This document shows, piece after piece, positions 1 to 11,755 of a DNA stretch of 64,000 nt (positions are counted from its first letter, which is position 1; each line of letters begins with the position of its first letter). The stretch lies in the NCBI GenBank assembly GCA_903934325.1, contig CAIZNH010000001.1, forward strand, positions 26,229-90,228, in the 5' to 3' direction. The translations under genes were made by a program, and so were the position numbers. This stretch comes from an uncultured Alphaproteobacteria bacterium (GTDB lineage: Bacteria; Pseudomonadota; Alphaproteobacteria; Sphingomonadales; Sphingomonadaceae). The notes under the pieces were generated by a model. That model searched no databases, was not told the origin of the DNA, and worked only from the letters and a program-made list of their open reading frames with translations.

Positions 1-756
1 CTCCCGTGGTGGAGCCGATCGGTCGATTCGACCTATCTCACCGGCAAGCGCGTCTTCATCTTCGGCGACGCGACCCACGCGGTTGCCGCCGCGCGGATCG
101 CGCGTGAGGAGCTGGGCTTCGAGGTGTGCGGTCTGGGCTGCTACAACCGCGAATTCGCCCGCGAGATCAGGGCCGAGGCGGCCCTGTGCGGGGTCGAACC
201 GCTGATCACCGACGATCACCTCGCGGTCGAGGATGCGATTGCCGCGGCCTGCCCCGAACTGGTGCTGGGCACGCAGATGGAACGCCACATCGCCAAGCGC
301 CTCGGCCTTCCTTGCGCGGTCATCTCCGCGCCGGTGCACGTGCAGGATTTCCCCGCGCGCCACTCGCCCCAGATGGGTTTCGAAGGCGCGAATGTGATCT
401 TCGACACCTGGGTCCACCCGCTGGTGATGGGGCTTGAAGAGCACCTGCTCACCATGTTCCGCGAGGATTTCGAATTCTCGGATGAAGCCGGCGCATCGCA
501 CCACGCGGCCCATTCCCCGCGCAAGATGGTGGTCGATACCCTCTCCGAAGCGCCGGTCGAAGATATCCCCGCTCCGGCGATGACCGATGAACCCGGCTCG
601 CTGTGGACCGCAGAGGCCGAGCGCGAACTCAAGAAGATCCCCTTCTTCGTACGCGGCAAGGCCCGCCGGAACACCGAGAATTTCGCGGCTGCCGAAGGGC
701 GCCGGCAAATCGATCTCGAAACGCTCTACGACGCCAAGGCGCACTATGCACGGTAG
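1..756 (+). CDS. bchB: Light-independent protochlorophyllide reductase subunit B, C-terminal part
   Basis: The frame is open from the first base, so the 5' half lies outside the window; 251 residues are visible against roughly 510-530 for the family. BchB pairs with BchN as the NifDK-like catalytic core that reduces protochlorophyllide, receiving electrons from BchL. The visible part fits the BchB C-terminal half: a [12 protein letters not shown] segment, a stretch [12 protein letters not shown], the [20 protein letters not shown] block, and a C-terminal tail with [16 protein letters not shown] typical of the small terminal domain. The next gene, bchH, starts inside its last 11 bases, which implies translational coupling. 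Identity is secure; only the amino-terminal part cannot be judged. Confidence 0.95.
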   Translation, partial: LPWWSRSVDSTYLTGKRVFIFGDATHAVAAARIAREELGFEVCGLGCYNREFAREIRAEAALCGVEPLITDDHLAVEDAIAAACPELVLGTQMERHIAKRLGLPCAVISAPVHVQDFPARHSPQMGFEGANVIFDTWVHPLVMGLEEHLLTMFREDFEFSDEAGASHHAAHSPRKMVVDTLSEAPVEDIPAPAMTDEPGSLWTAEAERELKKIPFFVRGKARRNTENFAAAEGRRQIDLETLYDAKAHYAR

Positions 757-3700
757 TGTCCCTTCCGCCCCGTCGCACGAAGGACAGGCCCCCGTCAGGG
801 TGGCGATCATCACGCTCGACAATCACCTGAAGGGCGCAGTCGATCGGGCCGATGCGGTGCTTGGGCCGGAAGGCATCGACCTTGCCCTCTTTGCGGCTGC
901 CGACTGGGGCAGCGACGCCATCGAGCTCGAAAAGGTCAAGGCCGCGATTGCCGAGGCCGACATCGTGATCGCCACGATGCTGTTCCTCGACGATCACATC
1001 CGCATGATCCTCCCCGCGCTCGAAGCGCGGCGCGAGGAATGTGACGCGATGGTGTGCCTGATGAGCGCGGGCGAAGTGGTGCGGCTCACCAAGATGGGCG
1101 GCTACCGGATGGATGCCCCCGCGAAAGGCCCGCTCGCGCTGCTCAAGAAGCTGCGCGGGTCTTCGGGCAAGGACGGCAAGCCCAATTCGGGTGCCGGGCA
1201 GATGAAGATGCTGCGCCGCCTGCCCAAGATCCTGCGCTTCATCCCCGGCACCGCGCAGGATGTGCGCGCCTATTTCCTCACGCTGCAATACTGGCTGGCT
1301 GGCTCGGACGAGAACGTGGTGGCGATGGTCCGCGCGCTGATCGATCGCTATGCCGCCGGTGAGCGGAGCGATCGCCGCGGCGTCACCAAGGCCGATGCCC
1401 CGCTCGAATATCCCGAGACCGGGGTCTATCACCCGCGCACCCAGCAACGCATTTCCGAAAGCCTGCGCCTGCTTCCCTCTGCCAAGGGACGCGAGGGCAC
1501 GGTGGGCCTGATCCTGCTGCGCTCCTACCTTCTGGGCCGCGACAGCGCGCATTATGACGGCGCGATTGCCGCCTTCGAGGGTGCCGGGCTGAAGGTCATT
1601 CCGGTCTTCGCAAGCGGCCTTGATGCGCGCCCCGCGATCGATCAGTTCTTTATCGGCCCCGATGGCCGGCCCACGGTGGACGCGGTCGTCAACCTCACCG
1701 GCTTCAGCCTTGTGGGCGGCCCGGCCTATAGCGATGCGGCCGCCGCGCGCGAGGTGCTGGGCAAGCTCGATCTGCCCTACATCGCCGCCCACGCGATCGA
1801 GTTCCAGACCATCGAGGACTGGGCGCACCGCCCGCAGGGCCTGCTGCCGCTCGAATCCACCATGATGGTCGCCCTGCCCGAGCTCGATGGTTCGACCGTG
1901 CCGCACGTCTTCGGCGGGCGCGCGGGCAATTCCGGCCCGTGCTGCAATGGCTGCGACCGCCAGTGTCCGCGCCCCGCATCGGACAAAGCCAAGCCGATGC
2001 AGGCCTGCCCTGACCGCGCCGAGGCGCTCGCCGCCAAGACCGTCCGCCTGATCCGCCTGCGCCGCGCCGAGCGCGCGAGCCGCAAGCTCGCCATCGTCGT
2101 CTTCAACTTCCCGCCCAATTCGGGCGCGACCGCGACCGCCGCCTTCATGGCGGTGCATGAATCGCTCTATGCAACGCTCCGGCGGCTCAAGGCCGAGGGC
2201 TATGATGTCGAAGTGCCCGAAAGCCTCGATGCGATGCGCGCGGCGCTGCTCAAGGGCAATGCTGATCGCTATGGCACCGACGCAAATGTCGCCCACCGCA
2301 TCCCCGCCGACGAACACGTCGCGCGCGAGCCGCATCTGGCCGAGATCGAAGCCGCCTGGGGCCCCGCCCCCGGCAAGCAGCTCGCCGATGGCGGGCATAT
2401 CCTCGTCCAGGGCGTGCATTTCGGGAAAGTCTTCATCGGCGTGCAGCCGGGCTTCGGCTATGAGGGCGATCCGATGCGGCTGCTGTTCGAAGGCAGCTTT
2501 GCCCCGACCCACGCCTTCAGCGCCTTCTACCGCTGGCTGCGCGAGGATTTCGGCGCGCATGCGATCCTGCATTTCGGCACCCACGGCGCGCTCGAGTTCA
2601 TGCCGGGCAAGCAGGCCGGCATGTCGGGCAAGTGCTGGCCCGACCGGCTGATCGGCGACACGCCCAATTTCTATCTCTACGCCGCCAACAACCCGTCGGA
2701 AGGGATGCTGGCCAAGCGCCGCTCGGGCGCGACCCTGATCAGCTATCTCACCCCGGCACTGGCGCAGGCGGGCCTCTACAAGGGCCTGTCCGAACTGAAG
2801 GCCAGTGTCGAACGCTGGCGCGCGACCATCGATGACGAAGCCCACGCTGAAGAGCGCGCCGATCTCGCCTTGCTGATCGCCGACCAGTGCGAGGCGCTCG
2901 ACATTGTCTGCGAGGACATCGGCGGGCTGACGGAAAAGCTCTACGAGATCGAGCAATCGCTGATCCCGCATGGCCTCCACGTGTTCGGAAGCAATCCGCA
3001 AGGTGCCGAGCGCGAGGACATGCTCGATGCGATGATGGAAGCGGGCAGCCACGATGGCCCCACGCCCGATCGCGCCGTGCTGGCCGCCAAGCTCGATTCC
3101 TCGGACGAAATGGCTTCGCTGATCCATGCGCTCGATGGCGGCTATGTCCCGCCGGCGCCGGGCGGCGATGTGGTGGTGAACCCCGATGTGCTGCCCACCG
3201 GGCGCAACATCCACGGCTTCGACCCCTTCCTCCTCCCTTCCGCCTTTGCCTGCCGCATGGGCAGCGAACAGGCCGAGCGCCTGATCGCGCGCCATGTCGA
3301 AAGCGGCGAGTCCTTCCCCGAAAGCATCGCCATGGTGCTGTGGGGCACAGACAACATGAAGTCCGAGGGCGTCCAGATCGCCCAAGCGATGACGCTTATG
3401 GGTGCCCGGCCCCGCCGTGACACCTATGGCCGCCTTGCCGGTGCAGAGCTGATCCCGCTCGCCGAGCTTGGCCGTCCGCGCATCGATGTGGTGATGACGC
3501 TCTCGGGCATCTTCCGCGATCTGCTCCCCATGCAAACCCGCATGCTGGCCGAAGCTGCGCTGCTCGCCAGCGCTGCCGACGAGCCGCTCGAAGCCAATTT
3601 CATCCGCAAGCACACGCTCGCGCAGATGGAAAAGCACGACTGCAACATGGAAACTGCGGCGCTGCGGGTCTTCTCCAATGCCGAAGGGGCCTATGGCGCC

Positions 3701-4387
3701 AACGTCAACCAGATGATCGCAGGCGGTGTCTGGGCAGATCCGGACGAGCTCGCCAATGCCTTCGAAGTCAACAAGGGCTTTGCCTACGGGGTTTCGGGCA
3801 AGCCGGTGCAACAGCGCGAATTGCTGCAAAGCGTGCTCGCTCAGGTCGATTTCACCTACCAGAACCTCGAAAGTGTCGAGCTCGGCATCAACGACGTCGA
3901 TCAATATGTCGATGGCCTCGGCGGCGTCACCCGTTCGGTGGCGCGGGCCAAGGGCGCGGAGACCCCGGTCTACATCCTCGATGCGACCCGCGGGAACACC
4001 AAGGTGCGCACGCTCGCCGAACAGATCGATCTGGAAGCGCGCACCCGCACGCTCAATCCCAAGTGGTTCGAGGGCCTGCTCGAGCATGGCTACGAGGGCG
4101 TGCGCCAGATCGAGGGCCATGTGACCAGCACGCTGGGCTGGTCGGCCACCACCGGGCAGGTCGCGCCGTGGGTCTACCAGAAAATCTCCGAGACTTTCGT
4201 GCTCGACGAGACAATGCGCCGCCGACTTTCGGCGCTCAACCCAAAGGCTTCAGCGCGGGTGGCCAGCCGCCTGCTCGAAGCCTGCGACCGCCACCTGTGG
4301 GAGCCGGACGAAGCCACACTCGCCGCTCTGCGCGAAGCCAATGACGAGCTCGAGGACCGCCTTGAAGGCGTGTTCGCGGGCGAATGA
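746..4387 (+). CDS. bchH: Magnesium chelatase subunit H
   Basis: This is the large porphyrin-binding subunit of Mg-chelatase, which with BchI and BchD inserts Mg2+ into protoporphyrin IX, the first committed step to bacteriochlorophyll. The product is 1213 residues, the normal size. It has the CobN/Mg-chelatase layout: an N-terminal domain starting [12 protein letters not shown], a cysteine-rich segment [12 protein letters not shown], the family motif [14 protein letters not shown], and [15 protein letters not shown] in the middle. I chose ATG 746 because it overlaps the end of bchB by 11 bases and begins the family-like sequence; the frame is open further upstream, but that extension lies inside bchB. 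BchI and BchD are not in the window. Confidence 0.96.
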   Translation: MHGSVPSAPSHEGQAPVRVAIITLDNHLKGAVDRADAVLGPEGIDLALFAAADWGSDAIELEKVKAAIAEADIVIATMLFLDDHIRMILPALEARREECDAMVCLMSAGEVVRLTKMGGYRMDAPAKGPLALLKKLRGSSGKDGKPNSGAGQMKMLRRLPKILRFIPGTAQDVRAYFLTLQYWLAGSDENVVAMVRALIDRYAAGERSDRRGVTKADAPLEYPETGVYHPRTQQRISESLRLLPSAKGREGTVGLILLRSYLLGRDSAHYDGAIAAFEGAGLKVIPVFASGLDARPAIDQFFIGPDGRPTVDAVVNLTGFSLVGGPAYSDAAAAREVLGKLDLPYIAAHAIEFQTIEDWAHRPQGLLPLESTMMVALPELDGSTVPHVFGGRAGNSGPCCNGCDRQCPRPASDKAKPMQACPDRAEALAAKTVRLIRLRRAERASRKLAIVVFNFPPNSGATATAAFMAVHESLYATLRRLKAEGYDVEVPESLDAMRAALLKGNADRYGTDANVAHRIPADEHVAREPHLAEIEAAWGPAPGKQLADGGHILVQGVHFGKVFIGVQPGFGYEGDPMRLLFEGSFAPTHAFSAFYRWLREDFGAHAILHFGTHGALEFMPGKQAGMSGKCWPDRLIGDTPNFYLYAANNPSEGMLAKRRSGATLISYLTPALAQAGLYKGLSELKASVERWRATIDDEAHAEERADLALLIADQCEALDIVCEDIGGLTEKLYEIEQSLIPHGLHVFGSNPQGAEREDMLDAMMEAGSHDGPTPDRAVLAAKLDSSDEMASLIHALDGGYVPPAPGGDVVVNPDVLPTGRNIHGFDPFLLPSAFACRMGSEQAERLIARHVESGESFPESIAMVLWGTDNMKSEGVQIAQAMTLMGARPRRDTYGRLAGAELIPLAELGRPRIDVVMTLSGIFRDLLPMQTRMLAEAALLASAADEPLEANFIRKHTLAQMEKHDCNMETAALRVFSNAEGAYGANVNQMIAGGVWADPDELANAFEVNKGFAYGVSGKPVQQRELLQSVLAQVDFTYQNLESVELGINDVDQYVDGLGGVTRSVARAKGAETPVYILDATRGNTKVRTLAEQIDLEARTRTLNPKWFEGLLEHGYEGVRQIEGHVTSTLGWSATTGQVAPWVYQKISETFVLDETMRRRLSALNPKASARVASRLLEACDRHLWEPDEATLAALREANDELEDRLEGVFAGE

Positions 4388-4403
4388 CAACGAGGGATCG
4401 TAA

Positions 4404-5302
<899 letters not shown>

Positions 5303-5303
<1 letters not shown>

Positions 5304-6007
5304 TGGCGACGCGGCTCCCCAACGATTACGACACCCGCCGCGAGGCGCTGGCGACCTATTTCGACAGCACCGCGCGCCAGGCGTGGATCGATCTCACCTC
5401 GGACGCCAAGGTTTCCGGCATCCGCGCCACGGTGCGCGCCGGACGCGAGGCGATGCGCAATGTCCTGCTCGACTGGCTGCCCACGGACCTGCGCCGCACC
5501 CGCGTGCTCGATGCCGGATGCGGCACCGGCGCCTTCGCGATCGCGGCCGCCTGCCGCGGCGCGGAAGTTACCGGGATCGACGTTGCCGCAGGGCTGGTCG
5601 AGGTGGCGCAGCAGCGCACGCCCTCCTTCATCGGCCACGGACGGATCCACTGGCGCTCGGGCGATATGCTCGACCCCGGCCTTGGCACCTTTGCCCATGT
5701 GGTGGCGATGGACTCGCTGATCCATTACCAGCCCGAGGATCTCGTGGCGGCGCTTGGCGAGCTGGCGCAGCGCACCACCGGCACAATCACCTTCACCTTC
5801 GCCCCGCGCACCACGCTGCTGGCGGCAATGCACAATATCGGCAAGGCCTTCCCGAAGTCGGATCGCTCCCCCGCCATCGTTCCGGTGGCCGAGGATGATC
5901 TGCGCGCACGCCTAGTCGCGCTGTCCGGCTGGAGCGTGGGGCGCACCCAGCGCATTTCCAGCGGGTTCTACACCTCGCAGGCGCTGGAACTGGTGAGACA
6001 CGGATGA
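5303..6007 (+). CDS. bchM: Magnesium-protoporphyrin IX methyltransferase
   Basis: BchM transfers a methyl group from S-adenosylmethionine to Mg-protoporphyrin IX, giving the monomethyl ester used by the cyclase AcsF encoded further along this operon. The 234-residue protein shows the class I methyltransferase motif VLDAGCGTGAFAIAAA at about residues 68-83, and a MDSLIHYQPED segment typical of BchM/ChlM. Start ATG 5303 shares its A with the bchL stop; an open upstream extension lies inside bchL and is rejected. The stop overlaps the following lhaA start by four bases. Confidence 0.96.
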
Positions 6008-7443
6008 AGCGTCCGGACCGCCCTGCCCCGCAGCACTGGACAGCACTGGTTTTCCAGATGCTGCCCTTTGCCGATGCGGCCAGCGCGGATCTGCCACTGC
6101 CGCAATTGCTGCGGCTGGCGCTGTTTCAGGTGTCGGTGGGCATGGCGATGGTGCTGCTCAATGGCACCTTGAACCGGGTGATGGTGGTCGAGCTCGGCAC
6201 GCCGACATGGCTGGTTGCGCTGCTGATCGCGGTGCCGCTGCTAGCCGCGCCGTTCCGCGCGCTGGTCGGGCACAAATCCGATACCCACCGCTCAGTGCTC
6301 GGCTGGCGGCGCGTGCCCTACATCTGGTTCGGAACGCTGATGCAGTTCGGCGGGCTGGCAATCATGCCCTTTGCCCTGCTGCTGCTCGATACGCCCGAGG
6401 ATTTCAACATCGGCCTCCTCGGCGCGACGGCTGCCTTCCTGCTGACCGGCGTGGGCTTTCACGTTACCCAGACGGCGGGCCTCGCGCTTGCCACAGATCT
6501 TGCCCCCGAAGACAAGCGCCCGCGCGCCGTGGCGCTGCTCTATGTCATGCTGCTGGTCGGCATGATGTTTGCCGCCTTCATCATCGGCGGTCTGCTGGCC
6601 GATTACAGCCCCACCCGGCTGGTGCAGGTGATCCAGGGCTCAGCGGTGCTGACCATCGTGCTCAATGTCACGGCCCTGTGGAAGCAGGAAGCGCGCAATC
6701 CCAAGGCGACCGCGCCTGATCGCGAAACGCCCGATTTCCGCGAGCTGTGGCAGGCGTTCGTGCGGGACGGGCGTAACGCCCGTCTGCTCACCGCAATCGG
6801 CATCGGAGCGATGGGCTTTGCGATGCAGGATGCGCTGCTCGAACCCTATGGCGGCGAAATCCTGCGCCTGTCGGTGGGCGCGACCACCGCACTGACCGGG
6901 GCCTGGGCTCTGGGCTCGCTGGTCGGCTTCATGCTCTCGGGCCGGCTTCTCGGCCGCGGGTGGGACCAGTTGCGGCTCGCCGGCGCGGGCCTTGTTATCG
7001 GCATCAACGCCTTCCTGCTCGTGCTTTTCGCCGGTCCCTTCAACATGGCCGCGATGCTCTATTGCGGCGCGATGGGCATCGGGCTCGGGCTCGGACTGTT
7101 CTCGGTCGGCACGCTGATGGAGGCGATGAGCATCGCCAAGAGCGAGACCGCGGGCCTGGCGCTCGGTGCCTGGGGCGCGGTGCAGGCGACTTGCGCGGGC
7201 GCCGGGATCGCGATCGGCGGCCTGCTGCGCGATCTGGTCGCAGCGCTCGTGGGCAGCGGTGATGCCGCCGCCAGCACCGCCACGCGCGCCAGCGGCTATG
7301 CAACTGTCTATTCTCTCGAAGTTGTCCTGCTTCTGGCAGGTCTCGCCGCGCTCGGGCCGCTCGTCGGCCAGAAACGCACCCATGCTCCCGAAGATGGCGA
7401 ACCGCTGGTCCAGCCCTTCGGCCTGAGGGAGTTTCCGACATGA
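6004..7443 (+). CDS. lhaA: LhaA/PucC-family light-harvesting complex assembly MFS protein
   Basis: A 479-residue polytopic membrane protein with about 12 hydrophobic segments. It belongs to the BCD/PucC branch of the major facilitator superfamily, whose members help assemble light-harvesting complex 1. Diagnostic stretches are LNGTLNRVMVVELG near the N-terminus and ALVGHKSDTHRSVLGWRRVP between early helices. Its place between bchM and puhA is the classical place of lhaA (orf F1696) in purple bacteria, which favours lhaA over pucC. ATG 6004 overlaps the bchM stop as ATGA. The 76 bases after it, before puhA, are the widest gap in this part of the cluster. Confidence 0.93.
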   Translation: MKRPDRPAPQHWTALVFQMLPFADAASADLPLPQLLRLALFQVSVGMAMVLLNGTLNRVMVVELGTPTWLVALLIAVPLLAAPFRALVGHKSDTHRSVLGWRRVPYIWFGTLMQFGGLAIMPFALLLLDTPEDFNIGLLGATAAFLLTGVGFHVTQTAGLALATDLAPEDKRPRAVALLYVMLLVGMMFAAFIIGGLLADYSPTRLVQVIQGSAVLTIVLNVTALWKQEARNPKATAPDRETPDFRELWQAFVRDGRNARLLTAIGIGAMGFAMQDALLEPYGGEILRLSVGATTALTGAWALGSLVGFMLSGRLLGRGWDQLRLAGAGLVIGINAFLLVLFAGPFNMAAMLYCGAMGIGLGLGLFSVGTLMEAMSIAKSETAGLALGAWGAVQATCAGAGIAIGGLLRDLVAALVGSGDAAASTATRASGYATVYSLEVVLLLAGLAALGPLVGQKRTHAPEDGEPLVQPFGLREFPT

Positions 7444-7519
7444 TTACCCGTGCCCGTCCGTCCCGCCACTCTACCCCGGCTCCGCCTCAGCCGGTCTTGT
7501 TCCATGAGAGGAATGTGAA

Positions 7520-8326
7520 ATGAACGCTGCCTATATCGTCGGCACATTCGATGTCGCCGAACTCGCCTTCCTGATGTTCTTCGGTTTCTTCATCGCGCTG
7601 GTGTTTTACCTCAACCGCGAAAGCCGCCGCGAAGGCTATCCGCTCGAAGACGAGAACACCGGGAAGATCCACCCCGGCAGCCTGTTCGATGCCGGCAAGA
7701 AGAGCTTCCAGCTGCCCGATGGCCGCGGCACCTATGTGCCCGAGGATGTCGCCCGCGACGACATCAACGTACCTGGCGTGCAGTCCTTCCGCGCCGCCGG
7801 TGCCCCCTGGGTGCCGACCGGCAATGCGATGAAGGACGGCATGGGTCCGGCCGCCTGGGCCAACCGGTCGAAGTATCCCGACCTGACCTTCGACGGCCGC
7901 CCGCGCATCGTTCCCATCGCGCAGAGCCACGAGCTGATCGTCTCGCCCAATGACCCGCAGCTGATCGGCTGGCCGGTGGTTGCCGCCGATGGCGTCACCG
8001 CGGGCAAGGTCAGCGACATCTGGGTCGATCAGTCGGAACACATCATCCGCTATCTCGAAGTCGAGACCAATAGCGGCAAGAAGGTGCTCGCCCCGATGAT
8101 GGTCGCCGTGGTGCACGGCAACAGCCTGATCGCCGCGCTGCTGCCGACCACCAACGACGATCCGCAGTATATCGAGATCGACGCGATCACCGCCGCTCAG
8201 TTCGACGATGTGCCCGCGCTCGAAACCCCCGGCATCATCAGCCGCTACGAGGAAGACCGCGTGCAGGCCTACTTCGGCGGCGGCTACATGTATGCCACGC
8301 CGGAAAGGGCCGAACCGTGGCTCTGA
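7520..8326 (+). CDS. puhA: Photosynthetic reaction centre H subunit
   Basis: PuhA is the H subunit of the type II reaction centre: one transmembrane helix plus a cytoplasmic PRC-barrel domain that caps L and M near the quinone sites. The 268-residue product has a single N-terminal membrane segment (about residues 12-31, AELAFLMFFGFFIALVFYLN) followed by RESRREGYPLE, as in purple bacterial PuhA. The PRC-barrel region includes GKVSDIWVDQSEHIIRYLEV. A GAGAGGAA ribosome-binding site precedes ATG 7520. The C-terminal codons overlap the puhB start. The puf genes for L, M and LH1 are not in the window. Confidence 0.97.
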   Translation: MNAAYIVGTFDVAELAFLMFFGFFIALVFYLNRESRREGYPLEDENTGKIHPGSLFDAGKKSFQLPDGRGTYVPEDVARDDINVPGVQSFRAAGAPWVPTGNAMKDGMGPAAWANRSKYPDLTFDGRPRIVPIAQSHELIVSPNDPQLIGWPVVAADGVTAGKVSDIWVDQSEHIIRYLEVETNSGKKVLAPMMVAVVHGNSLIAALLPTTNDDPQYIEIDAITAAQFDDVPALETPGIISRYEEDRVQAYFGGGYMYATPERAEPWL

Positions 8327-9096
8327 CGAACGCCGACCACCGGGCAGCAAGCGCATCGCCGCTGCCCGGCGGCATTGATCATGCCGAGCTGGAGAACGAT
8401 GGGCCCACCGCCCATGGCGACCGGCTCGGCACGCCCGCACCGGATGAAAAGGTGCTGTGGAAGGGCCGTCCATCGGTGGGCGTCTTCGCCCGCAGCGCGT
8501 TCCACACCCGCAAGCTCGGGCTCTATATGGCCGCGCTCAGCGTGATTGCGCTCGGGCTTGGCAATATCAACGCAGCCGTGGTTGCCGCCGGGCTTGGCGT
8601 GGTGCTGGTCGCGCTGCTCTACGGGCTGGCCTGGCACAGCGCACGGACCACGCTTTACATCCTCACCGACGCGCGCCTCATCATGCGCATCGGCATGGCG
8701 ATCGAGACACGCATCAATCTGCCGCTCAAGCAGGTGAAATCGGCCCAGCTGCGTGACCGCGGCCAGGGCCACGGCGATATCGCCTTCGAACTCGCAGGCG
8801 AAGAGCGACTGCTTGGTTATGTCCTGCTTTGGCCGCATGTGCGCCCGCTGCGCTATGCCCATCCGCAGCCGATGCTGCGCGCCGTGCCCGATGCGGCAGC
8901 CCTTGCACAGATGATTGCCGAGGCGCGCGCGAAGTTCGGCGCGATCGAGCGGAATTTGACCGAGATCAAGGATGAAGCCGGCCCGGCCGTGCACCACACC
9001 CCTGTCGCAGTGCCTGCCATGGCCCGAACCGCCATGCTCCGCCGCAAGGGCGAGCCCGGCATGGGCGACACGGGAATGGAGGGAGCCCCCGCATGA
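8317..9096 (+). CDS. puhB: Photosynthetic complex assembly protein PuhB
   Basis: PuhB is a membrane protein needed for efficient assembly of the reaction centre. The 259-residue product has a variable hydrophilic N-terminus, then KVLWKGRPSVGVFARSAFHTRKLG, two adjacent hydrophobic helices (about residues 70-108), and a bPH2-like domain with YILTDARLIMRIG and LPLKQVKSAQLRDRG. I chose GTG 8317: it overlaps the puhA stop by 10 bases, has GAAAGGG upstream, and no ATG occurs before the conserved domain. The stop overlaps puhC by four bases. The C-terminal 30 residues after the bPH2-like domain are low in complexity and probably flexible. Confidence 0.92.
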   Translation: MALTNADHRAASASPLPGGIDHAELENDGPTAHGDRLGTPAPDEKVLWKGRPSVGVFARSAFHTRKLGLYMAALSVIALGLGNINAAVVAAGLGVVLVALLYGLAWHSARTTLYILTDARLIMRIGMAIETRINLPLKQVKSAQLRDRGQGHGDIAFELAGEERLLGYVLLWPHVRPLRYAHPQPMLRAVPDAAALAQMIAEARAKFGAIERNLTEIKDEAGPAVHHTPVAVPAMARTAMLRRKGEPGMGDTGMEGAPA

Positions 9097-9578
9097 TCGT
9101 TCGCGAGTACGAGGAAGACGAGGTCACCGTCCACAAGGTGCCCTTGATGCTGATGGGCGGGATGATCCTTGGCGCATTGGCGCTGACCGCCTCGGTCCAG
9201 CTCGGCTTTTTTGAACGCAGCGCCGTGCCCGAAGTGGCGCGCGCCGAAGCGGGGGTGAAACCTCTCGCCCAGCGCACCTTGCGCTTCTTTGACGAGCCGG
9301 ACGGCACAGTGCGGGTCGAGGACGGAGCGACCGGCGAAGTGCTGAGCAGCTTCGGCCAGGGCGACGGCGGCTTCGTGCGCGCCAGCGTGCGCAGCCTTGT
9401 CTACCAGCGCAAGATCCGCGGAGAGGGCCCTGCGGTGGCCTTCGAACTGATCGAATGGAACAATGGCGACCTCACCCTGAGGGACCCGGTGACCGGGCAG
9501 AGCGTCGAGACCTCCTCCTTCGGCGGCGTCAACCGCGCGGTGTTTGCCGCCATGCTGCCCAAGCCGGAGGCGCGCTGA
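9093..9578 (+). CDS. puhC: Photosynthetic complex assembly protein PuhC
   Basis: PuhC is a small membrane-anchored protein that helps reaction centre-LH1 organisation in purple bacteria. The 161-residue product has an amphipathic N-terminus with [11 protein letters not shown], one membrane helix (about residues 18-40), and a periplasmic-type domain containing [20 protein letters not shown] and [13 protein letters not shown], the latter matching the PuhC family. ATG 9093 overlaps the puhB stop as ATGA, and its own stop overlaps the next ATG by one base. Confidence 0.9.
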   Translation: MIVREYEEDEVTVHKVPLMLMGGMILGALALTASVQLGFFERSAVPEVARAEAGVKPLAQRTLRFFDEPDGTVRVEDGATGEVLSSFGQGDGGFVRASVRSLVYQRKIRGEGPAVAFELIEWNNGDLTLRDPVTGQSVETSSFGGVNRAVFAAMLPKPEAR

Positions 9579-9880
9579 TGGGTATCGCCTTCCTGTCGTC
9601 ACAGTCCTTCGAGACGCCCTGCACGATTACAGTCGAGCAGAGCTCGGAGCACTTCCACGCCCATGTCGAATTGTCCGACGAGATCGCGATCCAGCCGGGC
9701 GACAAGGTGCGCGTCCACGGCGCGCCCATCTCCATCCCCTTCGGCAGCCGCGAGGTGTTCGAGCGCCGCGCCACCGTGACCCGCGCCAGCCCGCTGGCGA
9801 GCGCGCTCACCCGGCTCGCCGCCTATTTCGACCTGACCGAACTCTACGAAGTCAGCTTCAACGCCGGGAGGATCAAATGA
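9578..9880 (+). CDS. Small conserved photosynthesis-cluster protein of unknown function
   Basis: A 100-residue soluble protein sandwiched between puhC and acsF, overlapping the first by one base and the second by four. It has no membrane segment and no catalytic motif that I recognise. The middle reads as a small beta-rich fold: [14 protein letters not shown] followed by [18 protein letters not shown], ending in a short helical region [11 protein letters not shown]. Small unnamed genes at this place occur in other aerobic phototroph clusters, so the product may act with AcsF or in complex assembly, but that is inference from position only. An upstream in-frame extension lies inside puhC and is rejected. 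Confidence 0.8.
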   Translation: MGIAFLSSQSFETPCTITVEQSSEHFHAHVELSDEIAIQPGDKVRVHGAPISIPFGSREVFERRATVTRASPLASALTRLAAYFDLTELYEVSFNAGRIK

Positions 9881-10938
9881 ACGCCTACAAGCCGATGACC
9901 AGCGAGGAGGCGATGGCCATCGCCACGCAGGACACGATGCTGACCCCGCGTTTCTACACCACCGATTACGCGGCATTGGACGCGATCGACGTCAGCCTCG
10001 TGCGGCGCGAATGGGACGAGCTGATCGCCGACATGGTGGGCGATCCCAACAAGCTGCACTTCAAGCACAATGACAGCTTCAGGGGCGTGATCGAGGGGCT
10101 GGAGCCGGAACTGCGGCAGGAATTCACCGACTTCCTCGTCAGCTCGATGACCTCCGAATTCTCGGGCTGCGTGCTCTATGCCGAAATCGCCAAGCGCACC
10201 AAGAACCCCGACGTGAAGCAGCTGTTCCGCCTTCTCGCCCGCGATGAAAGCCGCCATGCCGGCTTCATCAACGAAAGCCTCAAGGATGCCGGGATCGGGG
10301 TCGATCTGGGCTATCTGACGCGCACCAAGAAATACACCTATTTCAAGCCGAAATTCATCTTCTACGCAGTCTATCTGTCGGAGAAGATCGGCTATGCGCG
10401 CTACATCACGATCTTCCGTCACCTCGCCGCCAACCCGCAGCACAAGTTCCACCCGATCTTCGACTGGTTCGAGGAATGGTGCAACGACGAGTTCCGCCAC
10501 GGCGAGGCCTTTGCCATGCTGCTGCGCGCCGATCCCAAGCTTTTGGAAGGCGCCAACAAGCTGTGGGTGCGCTTCTTCCTGCTGTCGGTCTACGCGACGA
10601 TGTATGTGCGCGATCACAACCGCCCGGCCTTCCACAAGGCGCTGGGGGTCAATCCGACCGAGTACGACTACAAGGTCTTCGCGATCTGCAACCAGATTGC
10701 CCGTCAGGTCTTCCCGGTCGAGCTCGACATCGACGCGCCCGCATTCCGCCGCCAGATGGAAGTCTTGCGCCTTGCGGCGGAGCGGATCGAGGATGGCAAG
10801 GCCCGCGGCGGCATCGGCGGCCTCATCGCCCGCGCCTCGGGCATGGCCGGCGCTGGCCTAGCCTTTGCGCGGATGTATCTGATGGCGCCCAAAGCGAACG
10901 CCCTGCCGCGTTCGATCCGGCTGCAGCCTGCATGGTAA
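9877..10938 (+). CDS. acsF: Mg-protoporphyrin IX monomethyl ester oxidative cyclase (aerobic)
   Basis: AcsF is the membrane-associated di-iron monooxygenase that uses O2 to close the isocyclic ring of bacteriochlorophyll. The 353-residue product carries the two di-iron signatures DESRH (residues 123-127) and DEFRH (204-208) plus the conserved SEFSGC segment near residue 93. The O2-dependent enzyme, rather than the radical enzyme BchE, fits an aerobic lifestyle, though BchE could be encoded elsewhere. ATG 9877 overlaps the previous stop by four bases; the long upstream extension of the frame lies in the neighbouring genes. The end overlaps puhE by seven bases. Confidence 0.96.
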   Translation: MNAYKPMTSEEAMAIATQDTMLTPRFYTTDYAALDAIDVSLVRREWDELIADMVGDPNKLHFKHNDSFRGVIEGLEPELRQEFTDFLVSSMTSEFSGCVLYAEIAKRTKNPDVKQLFRLLARDESRHAGFINESLKDAGIGVDLGYLTRTKKYTYFKPKFIFYAVYLSEKIGYARYITIFRHLAANPQHKFHPIFDWFEEWCNDEFRHGEAFAMLLRADPKLLEGANKLWVRFFLLSVYATMYVRDHNRPAFHKALGVNPTEYDYKVFAICNQIARQVFPVELDIDAPAFRRQMEVLRLAAERIEDGKARGGIGGLIARASGMAGAGLAFARMYLMAPKANALPRSIRLQPAW

Positions 10939-11732
10939 GCTGGAGCGGCCATATTGTGCCGTTCATGGTGACGGTGGCGATCTGGTTTATCGCCACCGGC
11001 CTGATCGCGTGGGCCGACAACCGCGAGCGGACGACCTTTTCGCGCAGCCTGATGATCGGCAGTGTTGCCGGGATCGCCGGGCTGATTGTCATCCTCTTCG
11101 CCTCGCTCTCGGCCGAGGTATGGGCGGTCTATCTCGCTTTCTGCGGCGCGCTGATGGTGTGGGGCTGGCATGAACTGTCCTTCCTCACCGGGGCGGCTGC
11201 AGGCCCGCGCCGCGGTCTGGCCGATCCCCGGCTGACCGGAATGGCCCGCTTCCGCCAGGCGGCGGCGACGATGATGCACCACGAGGTCGCTCTCGCCGTC
11301 ACCGCGCTGCTGCTGATCTCGCTCGCGTGGAATGTGCCCAACCAGATCGGGGCGACGGTATTCGTGCTGATGTTCGCGATGCGGCTGATCTCGAAGATCA
11401 ACCTGTTCGTCGGCGTGCCCAACTCCACCGCGGAGATGCTGCCCGATCACCTCGCCTATCTGAAGACCTATTTCGGCCCCAACCGGATGACGCGGCTGCT
11501 GATCATGTCGATCGCGGTCCTCACCGGGGTCACCATCTGGTTTGCCGCGCTGGCACTCGCCGCGCCCTTGGGCAGCGCCGAGATGGTCGGTGCGAGCCTC
11601 CTGACGACGCTCGCCCTGCTGGGCGTGCTCGAACACCTGTTTCTGGCCCTGCCGTTCCGTGACGGAATGCTGTGGGGCTGGGCCCTGCCCAAACGCGCTC
11701 CGGCGCGAACCAACCCAAACTCGAGAACATAA
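10932..11732 (+). CDS. puhE: Photosynthetic complex assembly protein PuhE (DUF3623 family)
   Basis: A 266-residue integral membrane protein with seven or eight hydrophobic segments, matching the DUF3623/PuhE family found in puh operons. Recognisable stretches are the N-terminal helix [28 protein letters not shown], and the conserved core [20 protein letters not shown] followed by TYFGPNRMT. Loss of PuhE in Rhodobacter changes reaction-centre and pigment levels, so a role in complex assembly or pigment control is likely. ATG 10932 overlaps the acsF stop by seven bases; hemA follows 23 bases later, so the operon continues. Confidence 0.92.
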   Translation: MVSWSGHIVPFMVTVAIWFIATGLIAWADNRERTTFSRSLMIGSVAGIAGLIVILFASLSAEVWAVYLAFCGALMVWGWHELSFLTGAAAGPRRGLADPRLTGMARFRQAAATMMHHEVALAVTALLLISLAWNVPNQIGATVFVLMFAMRLISKINLFVGVPNSTAEMLPDHLAYLKTYFGPNRMTRLLIMSIAVLTGVTIWFAALALAAPLGSAEMVGASLLTTLALLGVLEHLFLALPFRDGMLWGWALPKRAPARTNPNSRT

Positions 11733-11755
11733 TCATGGATACAGAGGGAAACCCC

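Noticed and set aside
629..4120. Open frame of 1163 codons antisense to bchH
   Set aside because: High GC content keeps the opposite strand open; the translation is low in complexity and matches nothing, while bchH is unmistakable on the + strand.
7444..7519. PpsR/CrtJ-type site (TGT-N12-ACA) before puhA
   Set aside because: I could not find an unambiguous match in this gap; regulation by PpsR is plausible for such clusters but is not supported here.
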